DNA of 6,122 bases, taken from assembly GCA_002394525.1 (NCBI GenBank), contig DGUF01000177.1, positions 1 to 6,122 of the forward strand, given 5' to 3'. Below are positions 1 to 5,140 of this stretch, in pieces. Every line of letters begins with the position of its first letter. The stretch's first letter is position 1. This stretch comes from Lachnospiraceae bacterium UBA4317 (GTDB lineage Bacteria; Bacillota_A; Clostridia; Lachnospirales; Lachnospiraceae). The translations under genes were made by a program, and so were the position numbers. The notes under the pieces were generated by a model. The model searched no databases, was not told the DNA's origin, and saw nothing but the letters and a program-made list of their open reading frames with translations.

Positions 1-42
1 ATCGACGTGGACGAGAACGGCGTCATCAGCGGCCTCTTCTAA
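1..42 (+). CDS. C-terminal end of a truncated gene, possibly a CapA-like paralogue
   Basis: Frame 1 reads IDVDENGVISGLF and then a TAA stop at 40-42; everything upstream is outside the window. Thirteen residues cannot identify a family. The end does resemble the C-terminus of the CapA-like protein downstream, which closes with VTIDKDGVVHPDSP: both show an ID-acidic-G-V pattern next to the stop. That makes a tandem pair of related PGA_cap proteins possible, but this is inference from a very short match. The codons used (ATC, GAC, GTG, GGC, CTC) match the GC-rich genes of the window, and GC-rich hairpins follow directly, as expected downstream of a real gene end. Confidence 0.55.
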   Translation: MDVDENGVISGLF

Positions 43-214
43 GTATATGACAGCTATATGACCCGCGGCCGGGACCCATACCCGGGGGACCACACCCCGA
101 AAGCCGCGGGGCCTTACACCGGACAGTTTATAAGGGCAGCCCTGTGAAAGGCCGGCTTCGGCCCTGATCGGTAAGACGAAAAATGACCGAATAGACTAAA
201 GCATGAAACTTCAA

Positions 215-267
215 AAAAGGACGCTTCCCGGTTCCGCTTAAAGAGCAGAACAGGGAAGTGTCCTTTT
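215..267 (+). terminator. 53-base near-perfect palindrome, probable Rho-independent terminator
   Basis: aaaaggacgcttccc (215-229) pairs along its full length with gggaagtgtcctttt (253-267), with one G-T wobble. The stem continues inward through gttc 231-234 with gaac 248-251 and gct 236-238 with agc 244-246, interrupted by single mismatches, to a five-base loop. The A-rich left end and U-rich right end fit an intrinsic terminator that could act in both directions. The U-run is only four bases and is followed by GGG, which weakens the call. It would end the transcript of the truncated upstream gene, or act as an attenuator in a leader for the CapA-like gene. Confidence 0.5.
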
Positions 268-285
268 GGGTAAACCAGGATATTC

Positions 286-352
286 TTTTGCAGGAATATT
301 TTTTGCAGGAATATTTTTGCAGAAATATTTTACAGGATTTTTTACAGGAATA
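286..352 (+). repeat. Degenerate T-rich tandem repeat upstream of the CapA-like gene
   Basis: Five successive units carry the pattern TTTT-(G/A)CAG-(G/A)A-(A/T)T: ttttgcaggaatat begins at 286 and again at 301, ttttgcagaaatat follows near 315, then ttttacaggat at 328 and tttacaggaata at 341. Spacing shrinks from about 15 to about 12 bases. A related ttgcaggga occurs at 372-380, overlapping the ribosome site. The AT-rich block contrasts sharply with its GC-rich surroundings and sits 40 to 107 bases before the gene start. It could hold the promoter or operator sites, or simply be slipped-strand expansion; no function is shown by the sequence. Confidence 0.65.
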
Positions 353-375
353 GACGGCAGTACAAACAGATTTGC

Positions 376-383
376 AGGGAGGA
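376..383 (+). promoter_or_regulatory. Ribosome binding site that decides the TTG start at 393
   Basis: AGGGAGGA lies nine bases upstream of a TTG at 393-395, ideal Shine-Dalgarno strength and spacing. The longer reading from the TTG at 372 would place this site inside the coding region and leave that start without one. The first downstream ATG in frame, at 648, has no Shine-Dalgarno sequence before it. Confidence 0.75.
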
Positions 384-392
384 ACAGAAACT

Positions 393-2039
393 TTGTCCAA
401 AGACCAATATACTGAAGGCGGAGAGGGATATACACAGGAGCCGGAGAATCCTGCTCAGGTACCAGAACAGCCCGCGCAGGGGCCGGCGGATTCTGCTCAG
501 GAATCAGTGGATTCTGCCCGGGAAGCGGAAGGATCTCCTCAGGAACCGGAACCGGAGGATCCCAATCCGGAAGCGGAGCAGCCTGTGCAGGAACCTGAAC
601 AATCTGCCCAGGAACTGAATCCGAACCCCAATTTATTCTCCCGTATAATGAAAAAGAAGAGCCTGATCGCAGGTCTTATCCTGGCATGTCTGGTGTGTGC
701 CGGAGCGGCATACCTCTGCAGCCGGGGGAAGGGACCGGGTCCTGCAGGATCCGATTCATCCGGGACGGCCTCGCAGACCGCTTTGACAGGGCAGGGAATG
801 TCCGCGGACCAGGGTGACACCGCCCGGGAGAAAGGCACCGCGAAGGACAGCGGCACCGCGCAGGAGATCGAAACTTCGAAAGAGCAGGCGATGTCGAAAG
901 AACAGGCAGCTGCTACAGATGAAGGGCCCACGAAAGAGCAGGCAGCCGCTATGGATGAAGGCTCCACAAAAGAAAAAGCGGACACAGCAGAAACAGGAGC
1001 CACATCACAGGAAGAGGCTGCGGCGGAGACCGGAACACAGGCAGACAGCATCGACCTTACACTGGGCTTTGCCGGCGACATCTGCCTCGCCGACAATTAC
1101 ATCCCCATGCAGCACCTGCAGGAGATCGGTTCGGAGGATATCGCCGACGGAATCGATCCCCGCTATATCAGGATCATGCGGGACATGGACCTGATGTGGA
1201 TCAACAACGAATTTGTCTACAGCCGCCGCGGGGAGCCCCTGCCCACCAAGGCCTGGACCTTCTGCGGGGATCCCGACAACGTAAAATATCTCAAGGACCT
1301 GGGTGTGGACATCGTGGGACTCGCCAACAACCACACCTTCGATTACGGGGAGGAATCCTTTATGGACACCCTCAAGACCCTGGAGGATGCAAAGATCCCC
1401 TATGTCGGTGCCGGAAGGACCCTGGACCAGGCAAAGGCCCCGGTCTATCTGGAGACCAACGGAGTCAGGATCGCCTATGTCGCCGCCTCCCGCGCGGAGT
1501 ATACGATCTACACCCCGGAGGCAACCGATACAGAGCCGGGCATCCTCTGGTGCTATGACAATACCCGCTTTCTGGAGTCCATACGGGAGGCGGCAGAAAA
1601 TGCCGACTACGTCATTGCCCTCCCCCACTGGGGCGTGGAACACAGCACCGAACTGGAGGAAGCCCAGACCGAAGGCGCCCATGCCTACATCGATGCCGGA
1701 GCGGACGCCGTGATCGGAGCCCACCCCCACATCCTGCAGGGAATCGAATACTACAAGGGCAAACCCATCCTCTACAGCCTGGGCAATTTCTGGTTCGACG
1801 GCTATGACATCGATACCCTTGTCGCCCGCCTCCATATAAAGGGCAAAAAAGCGGAGATCGACTCCCTTTCGGATAATGCCGGGATCGAACTCAGACTCTA
1901 TCCAGGCACCCAGAGCGGCGCTTACACCGGACTGGCTGACACCGACGAATGGAAATCCCGGATCCTGGACTACCTGGAAAGCATTTCCGTAAATGTCACA
2001 ATTGACAAAGACGGAGTGGTGCACCCCGACTCTCCCTGA
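393..2039 (+). CDS. Membrane-anchored CapA/PgsA-family (PGA_cap) protein with repeat-rich N-terminus
   Basis: The protein is 548 residues from the TTG at 393. Residues 1-85 are acidic and proline-rich with seven-residue repeats. KKK (87-89) precedes one hydrophobic segment (about 90-109), implying N-terminus inside and the rest outside the cell. Residues 110-219 form a low-complexity Ala/Glu/Thr linker. The PGA_cap domain (about 220-540) shows the family's metallophosphatase-like motifs: GD at 228-229, NNEF 271-274, NNH 312-314, HWGVEH 412-417, GAHPH 442-446 and SLGNF 462-466. All expected Asp, Asn and His residues are present, so it is probably active. B. anthracis CapA and Bacillus PgsA serve poly-gamma-glutamate capsule export, but most family members are uncharacterised and no capB/capC/pgsBC partner is visible here. 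The substrate is therefore unknown; a cell-envelope role is the safe reading. A strong terminator follows 64 bases after the stop, so it appears to end its transcript. Confidence 0.9.
   Translation: MSKDQYTEGGEGYTQEPENPAQVPEQPAQGPADSAQESVDSAREAEGSPQEPEPEDPNPEAEQPVQEPEQSAQELNPNPNLFSRIMKKKSLIAGLILACLVCAGAAYLCSRGKGPGPAGSDSSGTASQTALTGQGMSADQGDTAREKGTAKDSGTAQEIETSKEQAMSKEQAAATDEGPTKEQAAAMDEGSTKEKADTAETGATSQEEAAAETGTQADSIDLTLGFAGDICLADNYIPMQHLQEIGSEDIADGIDPRYIRIMRDMDLMWINNEFVYSRRGEPLPTKAWTFCGDPDNVKYLKDLGVDIVGLANNHTFDYGEESFMDTLKTLEDAKIPYVGAGRTLDQAKAPVYLETNGVRIAYVAASRAEYTIYTPEATDTEPGILWCYDNTRFLESIREAAENADYVIALPHWGVEHSTELEEAQTEGAHAYIDAGADAVIGAHPHILQGIEYYKGKPILYSLGNFWFDGYDIDTLVARLHIKGKKAEIDSLSDNAGIELRLYPGTQSGAYTGLADTDEWKSRILDYLESISVNVTIDKDGVVHPDSP
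447..620 (+). repeat. Seven-residue (21-base) repeats coding the cytoplasmic tail of the CapA-like protein
   Basis: Residues 19-53 divide cleanly into five units with consensus x-(P/S)-(A/P)-(Q/R)-(E/x)-(P/x)-(E/x): NPAQVPE, QPAQGPA, DSAQESV, DSAREAE, GSPQEPE. After a nine-residue insertion two more follow at residues 63-76: QPVQEPE and QSAQELN. At DNA level the units occupy 447-551 and 579-620 and share a CTCAGGA-like core. Proline content argues against a coiled coil; a flexible acidic tail is more likely. Confidence 0.8.
877..966 (+). repeat. 36-base repeat in the extracellular linker of the CapA-like protein
   Basis: Two adjacent 36-base units (895-930 and 931-966) match at 30 of 36 positions and encode KEQAAA(T/M)DEG(P/S)(T). 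A half-length copy, cgaaagagcaggcgatgt, precedes them at 877-894 and encodes KEQAMS. The repeats fall between the membrane segment and the catalytic domain, so their number probably sets linker length. Confidence 0.75.
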
Positions 2040-2041
2040 CC

Positions 2042-2086
2042 AATGAGTCAGCGGGAGTCAGCGGGGACGTAACAGATTGACTCATT
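2042..2086 (+). repeat. Tandem 10-base repeat inside a 9-bp inverted repeat, downstream of the CapA-like gene
   Basis: agtcagcggg occurs twice back to back (2046-2055 and 2056-2065). Around it, aatgagtca (2042-2050) is perfectly complementary to tgactcatt (2078-2086). The stem has no U-run after it and lies just upstream of the strong terminator, so it is probably a 3' UTR hairpin; its role is unknown. Confidence 0.6.
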
Positions 2087-2103
2087 ACTCAGTATTACAA
2101 CGT

Positions 2104-2155
2104 AAAAAGCCGCCGTCGTCGGACCTTCCCATGAGGCCCGGTACGGCGGCTTTTT
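2104..2155 (+). terminator. Strong Rho-independent terminator after the CapA-like gene
   Basis: aaaaagccgccgt (2104-2116) and acggcggcttttt (2143-2155) form a perfect 13-bp stem ending in five U. The A-run on the left arm would let it work for minus-strand transcripts too, but no minus-strand gene is seen nearby. It separates the CapA-like gene from the sugar-binding gene. Confidence 0.9.
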
Positions 2156-2348
2156 GGGGAGATCATGGACGTGCAGAACCGCCGGATCTCACCATGCCGC
2201 CGTCCCCCTGAAAATGTCAGTTTTGTTATATTTCTGATTCAGATTTGTTACAGACTTCAGCTCTGTATCCATAAAATAAGGAGTTTTTCCCGAATAATCT
2301 GCATTTTAAATCTGTCAGTATTATTACATTTTCAGTCAATAAAGCCAC

Positions 2349-2377
2349 TGAACATGGTCAGCAGGATCTTCTATAAT
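2349..2377 (+). promoter_or_regulatory. Probable sigma-A-type promoter for the sugar-binding lipoprotein gene
   Basis: A perfect TATAAT at 2372-2377 lies 17 bases after TGAACA at 2349-2354, which matches four of six consensus -35 positions. Transcription would begin near 2384, giving a leader of about 95 bases that contains the 15-base tandem repeat and the ribosome site. The imperfect -35 leaves room for activation or repression. Confidence 0.6.
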
Positions 2378-2426
2378 CTAATCATAACAAGAAACAGAGA
2401 AATCCTGAACAGAGCACAGGCAGCTG

Positions 2427-2456
2427 TTAAAAACACTGAACTTAAAAACACTGAAC
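2427..2456 (+). repeat. Perfect 15-base tandem direct repeat in the leader of the sugar-binding gene
   Basis: ttaaaaacactgaac occurs twice with no gap (2427-2441 and 2442-2456). The second copy runs on into atg, making cactgaacatg, an 11-base string also present at 2346-2356 overlapping the -35 element. The repeat ends 11 bases before the ribosome site. It could be a pair of protein-binding sites on DNA or leader RNA, or a recent slippage product. Confidence 0.85.
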
Positions 2457-2479
2457 ATGAATGAAAGAGGAGGACTGAA

Positions 2480-3529
2480 ATGAAAAAGTACAGAAAGATC
2501 CTGGCAGCAGGAGTGATCGCCATGATGTTCCTTACCGCCTGCGGCAGCACGGCGAGTACAGGCTCTGCAGATCAGGCTTCCGGCGGAGCATCCACCGGGG
2601 GGAAGTCAGACGGCGCCTACAACATGTGCTACATCTCCACGGTGGAGGATGAGTGGCTCACCGATCTGATGAACGACATGACCGTCAGCGCAAAGAACAA
2701 CGGCGTGGATCTGGAGATCAAGCACGCCGGGAATGACTCCTCCAAAGTCATCCAGTGCGTCGAACAGGCCAAGGCAGAGGGCCGGGACGCCGCGATCGTC
2801 AACGTTGCCTACTCGGACGACGTGCGGGCCTGCGTGGAGGCTGCCGGTGACATGAACCTGGTCTTCGTCAACCGCCTCCCCGAGGAGTCCGACTATGAAC
2901 TTCTCGGCGATAATATCATCGGTGTCGCTTCCGATGAGAAGCTTGCCGGAACCTTCCAGGGCGAATATCTCGCAGATTATTTCAAAAATAAGGGCCAGAC
3001 AGACGTCCGCTACCTGATGCTCCAGGGCCCCATGGACCTGTCCCACTCTGTGATCCGCTCACAGAAGCCCCTCGAAGTCATGAAAGAGGCAGGACTTAAT
3101 CCGGTCGAAGTGACGACGATCTCCGCCAATTACAACCGCGCGGAAGCCCAGTCCGGCGTCGACACCTTCCTCTCCAAGGACGGTGCGGAGTTCGACTGCA
3201 TCATCTCCAACAATGACGCCATGGCACTCGGTGCCATCCAGGCCCTGGAAAACAATGACATCGATCCCGCTTCCATTCCGATCGTAGGAATTGACGCGAC
3301 CGCGGACGCCGTGAAGGCAATCACGGACGGAAAAATGTCCATGAGCGTCTTCCAGAGTGCCGCAGGACAGGCTGAAGCAGCTGTCCGCATCGCCAAAAAC
3401 CTTGTGGATGGCAAGCCCGCCGGAGAGGACGCCGGATGCACTGTTTCAGCTGACTGCGAGAACATCTACTATGTCCCCTTTGAAAAAGTGACCGCTGAAA
3501 ACGCGAAGGACTATGCGGCAGGCAACTGA
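2480..3529 (+). CDS. MglB-like sugar ABC transporter substrate-binding lipoprotein without adjacent ABC genes
   Basis: ATG 2480 follows AGGAGG (2468-2473) by six bases. The 349-residue product begins with a lipoprotein signal, LTAC at 18-21, so Cys21 would be lipidated and the protein tethered outside the membrane. A Ser/Gly/Thr-rich tether runs to about residue 45, then a two-lobed Peripla_BP_4 fold. Similarity to E. coli galactose/glucose-binding MglB is recognisable in NNDAMALGA (244-252), GIDA (270-273) and AKNLVDGKP. Residues equivalent, from memory, to MglB ligand contacts are partly kept (N108, R193, N244, D272) and partly changed: Asp154 becomes a His (about 189), Trp183 a Tyr (218), Asn256 a Gln (292). 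The DxNxDGxIQ calcium loop is missing. The ligand is probably a sugar, but not necessarily galactose. No ATPase or permease gene follows; the next gene is an MFS transporter almost 300 bases on. Confidence 0.88.
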   Translation: MKKYRKILAAGVIAMMFLTACGSTASTGSADQASGGASTGGKSDGAYNMCYISTVEDEWLTDLMNDMTVSAKNNGVDLEIKHAGNDSSKVIQCVEQAKAEGRDAAIVNVAYSDDVRACVEAAGDMNLVFVNRLPEESDYELLGDNIIGVASDEKLAGTFQGEYLADYFKNKGQTDVRYLMLQGPMDLSHSVIRSQKPLEVMKEAGLNPVEVTTISANYNRAEAQSGVDTFLSKDGAEFDCIISNNDAMALGAIQALENNDIDPASIPIVGIDATADAVKAITDGKMSMSVFQSAAGQAEAAVRIAKNLVDGKPAGEDAGCTVSADCENIYYVPFEKVTAENAKDYAAGN

Positions 3530-3656
3530 GGCCCAATTGAACTGACCGGCGGATAAATGACGAATGCAGCATATAAGATATGGACCGAAGATCATAACAT
3601 GAAAACAGCTGCTGTCAAAGAGAAGACAGGCACATGAAGCAAGCCACGCAAACACA

Positions 3657-3670
3657 CCTCGAATTCGAGG
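3657..3670. promoter_or_regulatory. Perfect 14-base palindrome, candidate operator
   Basis: cctcgaattcgagg is fully self-complementary. It sits 155 bases before the MFS start and 121 bases before the putative -10's spacer region begins. Its symmetric half-sites would suit a dimeric repressor, but no such regulator is encoded here, and AraC proteins usually bind direct rather than inverted repeats. Confidence 0.35.
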
Positions 3671-3685
3671 CAGTCTGAACAGTTC

Positions 3686-3730
3686 CTGAGGCCGCTGTAC
3701 CGGGGCAAATACCTGGTGCGGCGGTTTCAG
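3686..3730 (+). other. 19-bp RNA hairpin with wobble pairs between the binding-protein and MFS genes
   Basis: Bases 3686-3704 pair with 3712-3730 over all 19 positions if G-U is allowed, around the loop gcaaata (3705-3711). The wobbles are G-U only when the + strand is transcribed; in minus-strand RNA they become A-C mismatches. This suggests a structure formed in + strand RNA. No U-run follows (catgaggcgg), so it is not a canonical intrinsic terminator, although it may stabilise the 3' end of the sugar-binding mRNA. A partial direct copy of its left arm, tgaggcggcgtactgg, follows at 3733-3748. Confidence 0.6.
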
Positions 3731-3790
3731 CATGAGGCGGCGTACTGGTGAAGTGTGCTGCTCTGACCAGCGGAATGCTGCGGAAGGGTG

Positions 3791-3796
3791 TATAAT
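3791..3796 (+). promoter_or_regulatory. Probable -10 element for the MFS transporter gene
   Basis: A perfect TATAAT stands 30 bases before the MFS start codon. At 17-base spacing the -35 position reads cagcgg, which is not recognisable; the nearest TTGACA-like string, ctgacc at 3763-3768, is 22 bases away. A good -10 with a poor -35 is typical of an activator-dependent promoter and would suit control by the AraC-type regulator downstream. Transcription would start near 3803. Confidence 0.5.
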
Positions 3797-3825
3797 AAAG
3801 TTCATCAAATACAGAGGTTTATGAA

Positions 3826-5043
3826 ATGAACAAGCAAAACAAAAAAGAATCCTTCTTCCTTTCACTGGCTCCAAATGACCGCTACATGATCGGCAACCTG
3901 TTTTTCCTGTACCTGATTCAGGGAATCTATACGATCCTGATCGGGTCCATCCTGCCCATGATCAAGGCCGAATACGGCCTCAGCTACCAGATCGGCGGCT
4001 ACCTGATCTCGGCCCATTCCACTGGCAATATCGTCGCGGGCCTTTTCGCCGGCCTCATCCCCCTCCTGATCGGGATCAAAAGCTCCCTGATGGCCCTGAA
4101 CCTCCTGCCCATCGTCGGCTTTTTCCTTGTGCTGGTCACAGGCAACCCCCTGATCCTTATCTTTGCCTTCCTGCTGACCGGCCTGGGACGCGGCTCGATC
4201 AGCAACTACAACAACCAGGCGGTCAGCACCCTGTCCGGCGGGAATTCCTCCCCGCTGAATGCCCTCCACGGCTTTTTTGCCATCGGTGCCGTCACAGCCC
4301 CCCTCATCGCGCTGGCCTGCAGCCGCGCCGGGCAGGTCGGCTGGCGGATCGCCGTCGGCATCATTCTCGCCCTCCTCATCCTGTCCGTCTTCACCTCGGC
4401 CTTTATGAAAATGGACAGTGTGACCTATTCCCGGACGGAAAAGAAGGAAAACGCCTTCGGTTTTCTCGGGGAAAAGCCCTTCCGCGTCTCCATCGTCATC
4501 ATGTTCCTCTACCTCTGCGTCGAGGCGACCGTCATGGGATGGATGGTCACCTACTATGAGGAATGCGGCGTCCTGGCTTCAGGATCCGCCCAGCTGCTCA
4601 ATTCCCTCCTCTGGATCACCATCCTCCTGGGACGGTTCGGCTGCAGCGCGGTCGGCGGACGCTTTGCCCCCGCCGCCATCATCCGCGTCCTGTCCGCAGG
4701 GATCCTGGCTTTTCTCTGCATCGTCCTCTTCACGGACAGCCTGCCCCTGATGCTGGCGGGCACCATCGGGCTTGGCCTGTCGCTCTCGGGCATGTACGGC
4801 ACGACCGTCGCCAATGCGGGCGATGTCTTCGGCCGCTACCCCCTCGCCATGGGCATCTTTGTCACCCTGTCGGGAGTCGGCTCCATCGTCACCCCTTCCG
4901 TGATCGGAACCGTCGCAGAAAGCGCCGGCATCCGCACGGGCATGCGCATCCTGCTGGTCCCCGCGGTTCTGCTCCTTCTTGCGGCAGTCCTCAACCGCGG
5001 AGTAACGATATCAAATTCGGATCCCGTTTCCGTTGACGATTGA
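3826..5043 (+). CDS. MFS transporter, sugar-transporter-like, 12 membrane segments
   Basis: Start is the ATG at 3826, eight bases after AGAGG (3813-3817); an ATG at 3821 reaches a stop after two codons. The 405-residue protein has about twelve hydrophobic spans (roughly 21-44, 54-83, 86-103, 107-125, 148-166, 172-194, 220-244, 254-278, 284-303, 305-328, 338-362, 373-393), with a charged central loop (195-216) between two six-helix halves. NALHGFFAIGAVTAPL (145-160) in helix 5 and the E233 to Y244 stretch in helix 7 (EATVMGWMVTYY) resemble Firmicute MFS members related to FucP/GlcP. Motif A between helices 2 and 3 is degenerate, lacking its usual Asp and Arg. The likely cargo is a sugar or similar polar molecule, but substrate and direction cannot be read from sequence. 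A terminator follows directly, then the AraC regulator. Confidence 0.88.
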   Translation: MNKQNKKESFFLSLAPNDRYMIGNLFFLYLIQGIYTILIGSILPMIKAEYGLSYQIGGYLISAHSTGNIVAGLFAGLIPLLIGIKSSLMALNLLPIVGFFLVLVTGNPLILIFAFLLTGLGRGSISNYNNQAVSTLSGGNSSPLNALHGFFAIGAVTAPLIALACSRAGQVGWRIAVGIILALLILSVFTSAFMKMDSVTYSRTEKKENAFGFLGEKPFRVSIVIMFLYLCVEATVMGWMVTYYEECGVLASGSAQLLNSLLWITILLGRFGCSAVGGRFAPAAIIRVLSAGILAFLCIVLFTDSLPLMLAGTIGLGLSLSGMYGTTVANAGDVFGRYPLAMGIFVTLSGVGSIVTPSVIGTVAESAGIRTGMRILLVPAVLLLLAAVLNRGVTISNSDPVSVDD

Positions 5044-5064
5044 GGCCGCAAAAGAAAAAAATCC

Positions 5065-5101
5065 GGCCGGAGAGGGCACCATGCTTTTTCCGGCCCTTTT
5101 T
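5065..5101 (+). terminator. Rho-independent terminator between the MFS and AraC genes
   Basis: ggccggagagggc (5065-5077) pairs with gctttttccggcc (5083-5095), with three G-U wobbles, around the loop accat. One C and then five T (5097-5101) follow. The wobbles show it is built for + strand RNA. It begins 22 bases after the MFS stop and ends 40 bases before the AraC start, so the two genes are likely separate units or joined only by readthrough. Confidence 0.85.
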
Positions 5102-5140
5102 CCGGAGAGACATTCGGATCATATTCCCGAGAGGTGAACA

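Larger units (their letters stand above)
43..392. other. Intergenic region rich in hairpins and short repeats
   Basis: No convincing gene lies in these 350 bases. The first half is GC-rich and can fold: cccgcggc at 62-69 pairs with gccgcggg at 103-110 around an inner stem (ccggg 69-73 or 70-73 with cccgg 81-85), and ggccg 150-154 pairs with cggcc 159-163. A weaker stem joins cggt 169-172 to accg 186-189. No poly-T follows the 62-110 hairpin, so it is not a standard terminator. I compared the stretch from memory with common riboswitch consensus cores and recognised none. The second half holds the near-palindrome at 215-267 and the T-rich repeat at 286-352, listed separately. No clear -35/-10 pair for the downstream gene was found. 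Confidence 0.6.
2156..2479. other. AT-rich intergenic regulatory region before the sugar-binding gene
   Basis: No believable gene lies here; a 99-codon open frame at 2165-2464 has no family resemblance and crosses the promoter. Composition turns abruptly AT-rich after about 2216. Two adjacent inverted repeats stand out: tctga-t-tcaga at 2233-2243 and tacaga (2249-2254) with tctgta (2262-2267). They look like operator-style dyads 105-140 bases upstream of the predicted promoter's -10. CTGAAC occurs four times (2348-2353, 2405-2410, 2436-2441, 2451-2456). Confidence 0.6.

Noticed and set aside
286..352. CRISPR-like array
   Set aside because: Units are 12-15 bases with no spacers and no cas genes, so this is a simple degenerate tandem repeat.
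372..392. Upstream TTG at 372 as start of the CapA-like protein
   Set aside because: The Shine-Dalgarno sequence would lie inside the coding region; TTG 393 has that site at ideal spacing.
648..650. Internal ATG giving an MKKK-type signal peptide for the CapA-like protein
   Set aside because: No ribosome site precedes it, and the upstream frame is open with an organised 21-base repeat and a good start. It remains a weak alternative.
1005..2024. 339-codon minus-strand open frame opposite the CapA-like gene
   Set aside because: It is the antisense shadow of a well-supported PGA_cap gene. Long antisense frames are expected from its GC-rich codon use.
2165..2464. 99-codon + strand open frame before the sugar-binding gene
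   Set aside because: It runs across the predicted promoter and the 15-base tandem repeat, shows no recognisable family, and its SD-like GGGGA belongs to the end of the terminator.
3659..3730. Insertion-sequence end or attachment site
   Set aside because: No transposase or integrase is present, and there are no target duplications around the palindrome or hairpin.
3446..3874. 142-codon minus-strand open frame over the intergenic region before the MFS gene
   Set aside because: It overlaps both flanking genes and the MFS promoter, has a Cys/Phe/Arg-rich composition without a family, and looks like chance in GC-rich DNA.
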